From Hymenopellis radicata (taxonomy: Eukaryota; Basidiomycota; Agaricomycetes; Agaricales; Physalacriaceae): a stretch of 64,000 nt of DNA. The notes under the pieces are model-generated. The model did no database searches. It was not told the DNA's origin and saw only the letters and a program-made list of their open reading frames with translations. Made by a program: the position numbers and the translations under genes. Where the stretch lies: assembly GCA_015501595.1 (NCBI GenBank), contig JADNRX010000113.1, positions 1 to 64,000 on the forward strand, in the 5' to 3' direction. Positions 57,607 through 64,000 of the stretch are shown piece by piece; the first letter of the stretch is position 1, and the number at the start of each line of letters is the position of its first letter.

Positions 57607-57829
57607 ATTGTACTCCATTCTGTCCACGTTGAGCACGAGGCTCGGAACGACGTGCGTAGCAATCTGGTTATCCAGCGAAGCGTAAAAGTTGAGTAGCGAG
57701 TCGAGAGCAGCACCCGACACCAAAACAGAATGTGAGATCGTGTATATGTTTCCAAGCAACGCCCCTTCAATCTCTGGGAACGACGTCCAGGAAGAAGAAT
57801 CCCGAAAATATTCAACGAGAAGAGAGATC
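57607..57829 (-). pseudogene. Isolated exon-like fragment
   Basis: A clean 223-bp open segment bounded by a CCCTAG acceptor and a GTGAGC donor. It encodes ISLLVEYFRDSSSWTSFPEI and continues LLNFYASLDNQIATHVV with good codon choice. Its family is unknown. It lies just outside the left edge of the TATAG-edged segment and on the same strand as the fragment at 60273-60524. Confidence 0.45.
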
Positions 57830-57878
57830 CTAGGGAGAGATATACACTTTGATTTGCATCAGTAAATCACAGGATGTC

Positions 57879-60133
57879 TAGAGGGTATAGGCTATACCAC
57901 CTATACCACTTTTTCCCGGTATAGGTCCCAACTGGGATCTCATAATTCTATACTAATCTATATCCTAGCTAACATACTCCTCTATACCACTGTTATTGTT
58001 ACTTTCTATACCATTCCTAGAAATTCCTATACATTTCGGATTCAGAACAATTGAGAATGATTGAAATCAATATATTCCGTAGCTACTTCAATACTACTAC
58101 AAGATGTTTCGAAGATGTGATATACCGTGATTCTACAACACGCCAAACTACGCTACACCGGTCATTTTCGCTGTGTTGTCACCATCCTTGCCGCGTCGAC
58201 ATCGTCCTCACCGTGTTGTTGACATTGTCCTCGCTCTGTCGTCGTCGTCTTCTGTGTCGATGTTGTCCTTGCCGTGTCGTCGCATCATTGTCCGCGCCGT
58301 ATCGTCGTCGTCGCAAGCAACCAGATCCCCACGTCACGGCAGAGCCATTATTGTTGTCCTCATCGCGGTGTCGTTGGATGATGTCGAAGACGCGGATTTC
58401 GCCAAGCTGGGTGCTGCGTTAGCAAGTGCGACAACGGTGAGAATTATAGTCGCGCCTTATTTCAATGCTCAGCGAAGACCGCTGTCATGGTGCCGTCGTC
58501 GTTGTCGCTGTGTCGGCGGGTCCTACCTCTCTTGTGGCGCAATTCGTGGTGGTAGGATGAAGAGCGAGGTCGAGCTGTTCGTCGTTGGCGGAGTCGTTTG
58601 CTGGGCATCGTGGGCAGTCTTGCATCCTGGACGTTTTGTTTTTCTAAAAAGAAATGGGTTTAGAAGGCGTTGTTCCAGAATTCAGGCACTTTCGAAAACT
58701 TACCTGGATGGTGATGATTTGTTCTCGGGCGTCTTTCAGAGCCATCAGTTCTTGCCCCGGACTCGAGACACACGCTCACTCACGTTCTCAATGTTGGTCA
58801 GCTCGGCCAACGACTCAGTCGTGGATGGTCTCCAACGGCCTCATCGTGGTCGCGCTGTCGCGCTGTCGAGGTGGTTGCGAGGCTGTCCGTCACCAACTCC
58901 CACCCAGTTACATACAGATTGACATCGATGCTCACGTCATTCCTACTCTCTCTCGCTCTCCTTTCTCCTCATTCTCCCACCATCTCGACATGCCCGACTT
59001 GCCAGCGTAGACGAAGAAATCTGTCGGCCGGAGCGTGGTTTCTGGTCCTCGTCCTGGTGAACGCGCCGTGAGGGTGTCCTCGGAGGTGTTGTCGTGCAAT
59101 CAGTTCAAGTAGCCATCTAGAGATGAGCGGCGGAGAGTGCCGGGGACGCAATTTTACGGGAAGAATGTTGGTGGCGGATGGGAAGTCATGGTGAGAGGGA
59201 AGGAACGACTTAGAAAAATTCAAACTGAACATGCACCTGATCGATTGCGTGCTCACGCACGGACCATGTGCCTCGAACCGGTTTGATAGCCGCGTCCGAT
59301 CGATTCATTCTCACTCTTCCTCGGACCACCAGCGACGACTATAGCCCCTGCTGCTGCTGGCTCTACCTTGTGCTGAGCTGGCTGCTGGCTGCTGTCTCCG
59401 TGACGGCTCCAGGACGACGCGGATGAGCGCCGTCTCCACGAACGACATGGGTGAGGACGACTACACCTGAACGACGAGGACGACCTGCGTGCGAGCGGGC
59501 AGAGCGGACAAGTGGGATTGGCTCCGCTGTGTCGCTGCTGTTGACGCAGCGGTTGGTACGTTCTAATTCTCTTTCGGCTCCTTTTTCATTTCCCCGCATA
59601 CCAGCGTCGCTTTTGGTGTTGTTCTACTGACTTCACTTCAGGAACTGACACACCCATCCTTACCCTCATCTCTCCAAACCGCCTTCCCCAACCACTCCCA
59701 CTCCCCACTACTTCCTCTTGTCTTTCCCCCACTCACCGTGTCCCGACAACACATGCAAGACGTATGCACCCCGTGCCATTGCATGGGTCTGCGCGTTCAG
59801 CATGAATGAAGGACATCGGGCGTGGGTGATGTTCAGAGGTTGCCGGGGTGAGGGGACTACAATGCATACCCGCCGTGAAAATGGCGGGTGCGGGACCCGC
59901 ATCGTGCATCGTGGGTTCAGGTCGGAGGCGAGTTGGAATCAAAGTAAGTACCCGCGGGATGTCCATTTTTTTCCTATTCACTCGGACTCCGACTCCGACT
60001 CCGAGTATAGACCATTGGTACATGTAGAGCAAGCAAGTATAGAAAGGTAAATTTGCAAGTATAGAGAAAATTCAATGAGTATAGAGACCAGAATTCCATT
60101 CTCTATACTCTCTATATCGTCTATACCCTTCTA
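57879..60133. mobile_element. Candidate non-autonomous element edged with TATAG motifs
   Basis: The left edge has TAGAGGGTATAG and then many TATACC/GGTATAG motifs to about 58030. The right edge has many GTATAGA/CTATAC motifs from about 60035 and ends CTATACCCTTCTA, the inverse of the left start apart from one base. So a terminal inverted repeat of about 12-13 bp plus clustered subterminal repeats enclose 2.26 kb. The interior (CGTCGTC-rich near 58190-58320) has short frames only. No transposase and no certain target-site duplication were seen. Confidence 0.5.
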
Positions 60134-60272
60134 CGCACCTTAGGATTTACTGATGTGGTCGATAGGCGTAGGCGCCACAGCCGGTGGTATTCCTATATGA
60201 CCATCAATGGAAATTTCGAACGTTTCTTCTGCGAAGCGGTTAGCTCGAACAGTCGAGGGTGCGGGTACCTAC

Positions 60273-60524
60273 CTGCCAGTATCTGCAAAGATCAAAGTCT
60301 GCCATCGCAAGCTCCTTGTCAACAATCTCGTCAATCGGCGCAGCTGGTGGCGGCGCTGCAGGGCTCGATGGTGACTTAAACGAAGACGCTAAGCTATTCG
60401 AAAGTGACAGGCCTCGACGCTGGGCTTGCGCTGCGGGAGTTGCTGTAGGTGTGGAAGGAGAACGTTGCACCGGCGTCGAAGCAGCGGCGGGAACTGCTTC
60501 TCCAGCGGGTGCGAATTGAAGCAT
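60273..60524 (-). pseudogene. Isolated exon-like fragment, Ala/Pro-rich
   Basis: A segment of exactly 84 codons between an acceptor-like CATCCAG and a GTAGGT donor. It encodes MLQFAPAGEAVPAAASTPVQ, an Ala/Pro-rich linker, and IDEIVDKELAMADFDLCRYW. Its family is unknown. It may belong to the same broken gene as 57607-57829, with the 2.26-kb segment between. Confidence 0.4.
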
Positions 60525-60783
60525 CTGGATGCATGTTAATGGCAGAGATCGGAGGAAATAGAAGGGTTCGATGGGGAACTTGCTTCTCCCTTTTCTAAAC
60601 CATTGGACCCTACGACATCGCTACGTGCAGTTATCTCCACCGGTTCAGAAACTTGGACGATCGTTCTCAAGCCCGCGCAAACGATCCCGCGCACTCTATG
60701 AAAACGTGTTCAACACCTTGCGTCCTACGTCGTCACAAACCGCATGACGTCCCGCAAGTTGAACTCCCAAGGACTACCTGTCC

Positions 60784-61764
60784 TGCAATTTGCGCTCCAC
60801 GTCGCCATTCAGCTTTACTATCGCGTCCTTGGAATAACCAGACAGTTGAGGCATCGATGCCAAGCCGTCAATGTACGTCATATGAGCGGCATGATGCTAG
60901 TGTGAGGTCAGAAAGGGTTGTACATAACGCAAACATACGAAGATGATATCCCCTGGTATACTTTGCCCATTAGCGAAGACACGATTGGAGAAGTCTACCC
61001 ACGCCTAGAAAAAAAGCATGAGACGAGTCAATAGAGTGTACACAATCCCACGCACGAGGACATCCCTCAGATTCATAAGTGAGCGGTCACCCACGACGCC
61101 ACACAACCAGTCGACGAAGGCGAGTATGGGTGAGGTGTATCTCTGCTCTGCCACGTACGGCTTACGATGAGCTCAAGGTCAACTCGATTGTCAACAAATG
61201 GGGCCCATATCTTAGTGAAACGATTACGAAGAGCAGGCGACAACTCCTTCTTGCCATAATCACCACCCGGATTCATGGTAGCGACAAGGTTGAATGCGTC
61301 GGCGGCTGCGATTGCAGCGTCGCTCGCATGGTCACCGCCCTTCTCGGCCAAAACCATCGTCCTGGAGGATTCGAGAACGCTGTTCAATGGCTCCAGAACT
61401 GAATCATCCGCCAGTGATATCTCGCCAAGAAGGAAAAGGTCACCACCTTCCATGGCTTCGACGAGAGGTCCGTTATGCCACTCGAAAATGGCATTGAGGC
61501 GCCCAATGCGTCGGCACAGGATTTCAACTTCGGAGTATGGCGAGGACGCATCCTGTTGAGTTCGACAGTCAAGGATTCCAATGAGACATGCTCAGGCAGT
61601 CGTCCAATCTGCTGCAGAAACGTCGAAGCATCACGGAATACATCGGCTTCAAGGGAGGAGCGATTGCGGATAGGCCGAAGCTGACCCGCACTCGATGAAC
61701 ACCCACTTATTTCGAATCGCTGTTCAAGGTACGCTCTCTTCATTGTAAGTACAAGCGGGGGCAC
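60784..61764 (-). pseudogene. MDN1: Midasin (MDN1/Rea1) AAA-domain fragment
   Basis: Midasin is a nearly 5000-residue AAA ATPase that removes assembly factors from pre-60S ribosomes in the nucleus. Only part of its AAA ring is here. In order: LRPIRNRSSLEADVFRDAS, then a frame change to IFEWHNGPLVEAMEGGDLFL, the Walker B region LLGEISLADDSVLEPLNSVL, NLVATMNPGGDYGKKELSPA with the LRNRF arginine region, then exons WVDFSNRVFANGQSIPGD (~60955-61010) and HAAHMTYIDGLASMPQLSGY (~60785-60895). The usual LLDEIS has become LLGEIS, removing the Walker B aspartate. Sequence outside these borders does not continue the protein. It is a duplicated, decayed gene fragment; the working copy should be elsewhere. 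Confidence 0.85.
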
Positions 61765-61789
61765 TTACACTGGGTCCTCCCGCAGGGGT

Positions 61790-62640
61790 TATGCGTTGAG
61801 AGGGCGCTCACCTTGGGCCTTTTTATTATGTAGAAGTAATCTAAGATAAAAAGAAACATACGACCATCGTCCTTGTATAAGATCGGCCCGATTCAATAGG
61901 GGTAGGGCCATATTGCCGTCGTTTTCATTATCAGTACGATTTCTTCTCGTTTGCATGGGCCCAGCGATTTCATCCAGCCCACGATTAAGAAACTCCCGCT
62001 TAAGAGTTTCCGCACCGTTCTTGCCAAGTCTCAAGACACCGCGACCTGTGTCTTCGAGCTCTCTCTATCTCGCCGTTGCATCCTTCCGCCATGACGAGCC
62101 AAGTCTTGCCAACGACTCTGAAAACGAATTGGGGACCGTTGATCGCGCCGGCATCATCTGTTATGGCGTTCGTAGGACGATTCGCCTAACGACAGCGAAG
62201 GGACGTGTTTTAGCAGCTCAGAGGGCTGGGATTACTCCAACGTTGGCGCAGATGGTGAGTGGCTTCCTTGTTGGCCGTACAATCGCCGAACCTTTCGAAC
62301 ATAGGAGGGCGGAGGGCGGAGCAGAACTCAAAGCGGTGAACAAATTCGCGGCAAACCTGCCGCGAATTTCTGGCGAACGTGGGTTAGGGGGATGTGCCGA
62401 AGGTCAAGCCGGTCAAGCAGACCTTCCGACTTAGGCAAGGACTCGGAGAAGAAGACGAGGAACAAGTATTGCCAGGTAGATGGCGTTGATTCGATGGGTA
62501 TCCTAGTACAAGATTTTAGCTTAAATACAGAAATAAGAGTGTACAGGTGAGATGATATAAGTAGAAAAAGGTGTCGAGTGTGTGATGCGAGTGGTGTAGG
62601 GGCGTAGTCCCCATAACGATCTGAGAAGCCCGAGGAGGTT
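61790..62640. other. Short frames, no confident gene
   Basis: A plus-strand frame at 61913-62434 (173 codons) includes ICYGVRRTIRLTTAKGRVLA and a GTGAGT donor-like site near 62253, so part of it may be an exon. No family was recognised. Confidence 0.3.
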
Positions 62641-62824
62641 ATGCCCAAAATCGGTCTAGTGACAACATATTACGGAGTCCTGCTCATCGTTGACGGCGCC
62701 GTGGACAGCAAACACTCGATCACGACCACTCGGAGGACGGAGATAAGGATAAGGACGAGGGGGATGACGGAGATGACGTAGTTAGCGCGCTTCCATTTTG
62801 GCGGGATCAGTTTGGCGGTTCCCA

Positions 62825-62903
62825 GTTAGGTAAGGGCTCGGGGGCGGGGTTAGGTTCGGGGGTCGGTTAGGGTTCGGTAAGGGTTAGGAGGGTTAGCGGG
62901 CGG
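62825..62903 (+). repeat. Degenerate telomere-like G-rich tract
   Basis: TTAGG, GGTTAGG, GGTTAGGGTT, AAGGGTTAGG and GGGTTAGCGGG follow each other with interruptions. This resembles decayed TTAGGG repeats, the telomere unit of many fungi. It could also be simple G-rich sequence. Confidence 0.4.
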
Positions 62904-62932
62904 TCAGCGGTCACGGAATAGTATATAAAAAA

Positions 62933-63448
62933 GTGGCGGCAGGTGGCGGTTGGTTGTTTTTGGGGTGGTTGGCGGGTTTCGATCACTTCGCTGTCAGTGT
63001 CGGCACATGCTTAGTAAAGCTCTTCCTTATCGCCGTCGTCCGAGTGGTAGTGATCGAGTCTGCGCTCGGCCGTGGAAGGTTGGCGATACATGAATCCGTC
63101 TCAATGATGGTGGTGAGGAGGAAGAAGCACCGTGTTTATGACGCTGTTTGGCTGGTAATCGAGAACGTCGCACAGCCACAATCGCCATTGTCTTGCCCTC
63201 ATGATTCATCAATGTGTTGGATGATTTTCTGCTCTGTGGCAGAATGTGGCCTGTCTCTTGTCCTTCCGCTGCACTCCGACTACTATGTGGGCCTTGCATC
63301 ATGGAATAGATTGACCTCGGTGGGTGGGTGGGCCCCGGCCCCGGTGACGTTATCAGACGCCAGTCAGACGCGGCGGCGCGGGATATATTGTTCGAGGCCG
63401 ACGTCTGCCGACGTGAGCTTTCTTCTTTGCATCGTTGCTAGATTCTAA
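62933..63448 (+). CDS. Hypothetical 171-aa frame
   Basis: An open frame with a hydrophobic beginning (LFLGWLAGFDHFAVSVGTCL). A TATATAAAA motif at 62922-62930 is too close to its first ATG to be its promoter, so a later ATG or no gene is likely. No family was recognised. Confidence 0.25.
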   Translation: MAAGGGWLFLGWLAGFDHFAVSVGTCLVKLFLIAVVRVVVIESALGRGRLAIHESVSMMVVRRKKHRVYDAVWLVIENVAQPQSPLSCPHDSSMCWMIFCSVAECGLSLVLPLHSDYYVGLASWNRLTSVGGWAPAPVTLSDASQTRRRGIYCSRPTSADVSFLLCIVARF

Positions 63449-63894
63449 TTTCTTGTACTCTTACAGTAACCTCATCCTCAGGTGTATTTATGTACGTCGC
63501 AATACTTGCGCGGACTGTTCCAAGCTAGAATGCTAGCTCATCGGGAAGGCGGCCCTCACCGACGGCGACCACAGCAATCACGAGGACAACGGTGAGGGTA
63601 GCACACGTGTAGTCTCTCACGTTCACATCCTATTTGATTCGAATTTCGCACCAGACCATTAAATTTACACTTGCCACGAGTAAACGGCGCAGTTGATTGA
63701 AGTGCGTTACATCTAAACGAACGTATTCAAAAAAACTTGCCCAATGTTGAAACAAGACCACAAGCGTCCCAACCAACGCCCCCATAATAAACCTCTGATA
63801 GCCTCCATCGCACCGTGGCCTATGACGCAATCGGCCTTTACAGCTTCAAAGGCGTGTAGCACAAAGAAAGCCGACAATTTATAGATTGCTCGGT

Positions 63895-64000
63895 ATGGAC
63901 CCGGTTCGCAGTTTCTTCCCAGCCTTCACAGAGCTCAAGGAGGCATTTCTCCAGGACACCGCCCTTGCCTAGTGAGTAGCCTGTCTGTCCCGTGATGTAA
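63895..64000 (+). CDS. First exon of a gene leaving the window
   Basis: An ATG opens MDPVRSFFPAFTELKEAFLQ DTAL and meets a GTGAGT donor-like site (CTTGCCTA|GTGAGTAG) just where the frame would otherwise stop. This fits a short first exon followed by an intron, with the rest beyond the right edge. The product cannot be named. Confidence 0.4.

Overview
The window looks like nuclear DNA of a filamentous basidiomycete, probably an Agaricomycete. Genes are split by 45-60 bp GT..AG introns. The recognisable families (a P450 with an N-terminal membrane anchor, an F-box protein, a bZIP factor with a CREB3-like basic region, a WD40 protein with a C-terminal membrane helix, a PhzF-like protein and a midasin fragment) fit such a genome. 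Gene density is low, and much of the sequence is repeats, gene fragments and broken genes. No intact tRNA, rRNA or CRISPR was seen.

Layout. 1-5.7 kb: almost gene-free, with a series of same-strand tRNA-like heads (a Pol III box A-like motif followed about 40-60 bp later by a T run); related copies return at 13.8-15.5 kb. 5.9-10.9 kb: two tandem P450 copies on the minus strand, one nearly full length with a one-base frameshift and a GC splice donor, the other lacking its 5' exons. 11.9-13.2 kb: F-box gene with a frameshift in a short repeat. 16.3-18.2 kb: intact three-exon bZIP gene (584 aa). 21.8-22.4 kb: intact three-exon gene for a small His-rich protein (151 aa). 24.0-28.9 kb: a 4.9 kb inverted repeat with ~1.7 kb arms, enclosing a PhzF-like gene. 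29.1-30.0 kb: gene for a secreted or membrane-associated protein, apparently frame-shifted by an 11-bp tandem duplication, followed by a very AT-rich segment.

31.7-54.1 kb lies between two inverted copies of a 225-bp repeat. It holds a 22-bp minisatellite, a diverged tandem array, a 385-bp Tc1/mariner-type MITE, a decayed LINE RNase H domain and several broken genes. At its right end are two intact divergent genes: a WD40 protein with one membrane helix (521 aa, five exons) and a Ser/Pro-rich protein (363 aa, three exons).

54-64 kb has fragments only: a scattered multi-exon remnant, two exon-like pieces on either side of a 2.26-kb segment edged with TATAG motifs, a midasin AAA fragment whose Walker B aspartate is replaced by glycine, a degenerate TTAGGG-like tract, and the first exon of a gene running off the right edge.

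The best-supported functional units are the bZIP gene, the His-rich gene, the WD40-TM gene and the Ser/Pro-rich gene. There is no coherent metabolic cluster. The most unusual structures are the inverted repeat around the PhzF-like gene and the family of tRNA-like heads. All homology calls come from motif recognition by eye; no search was run.
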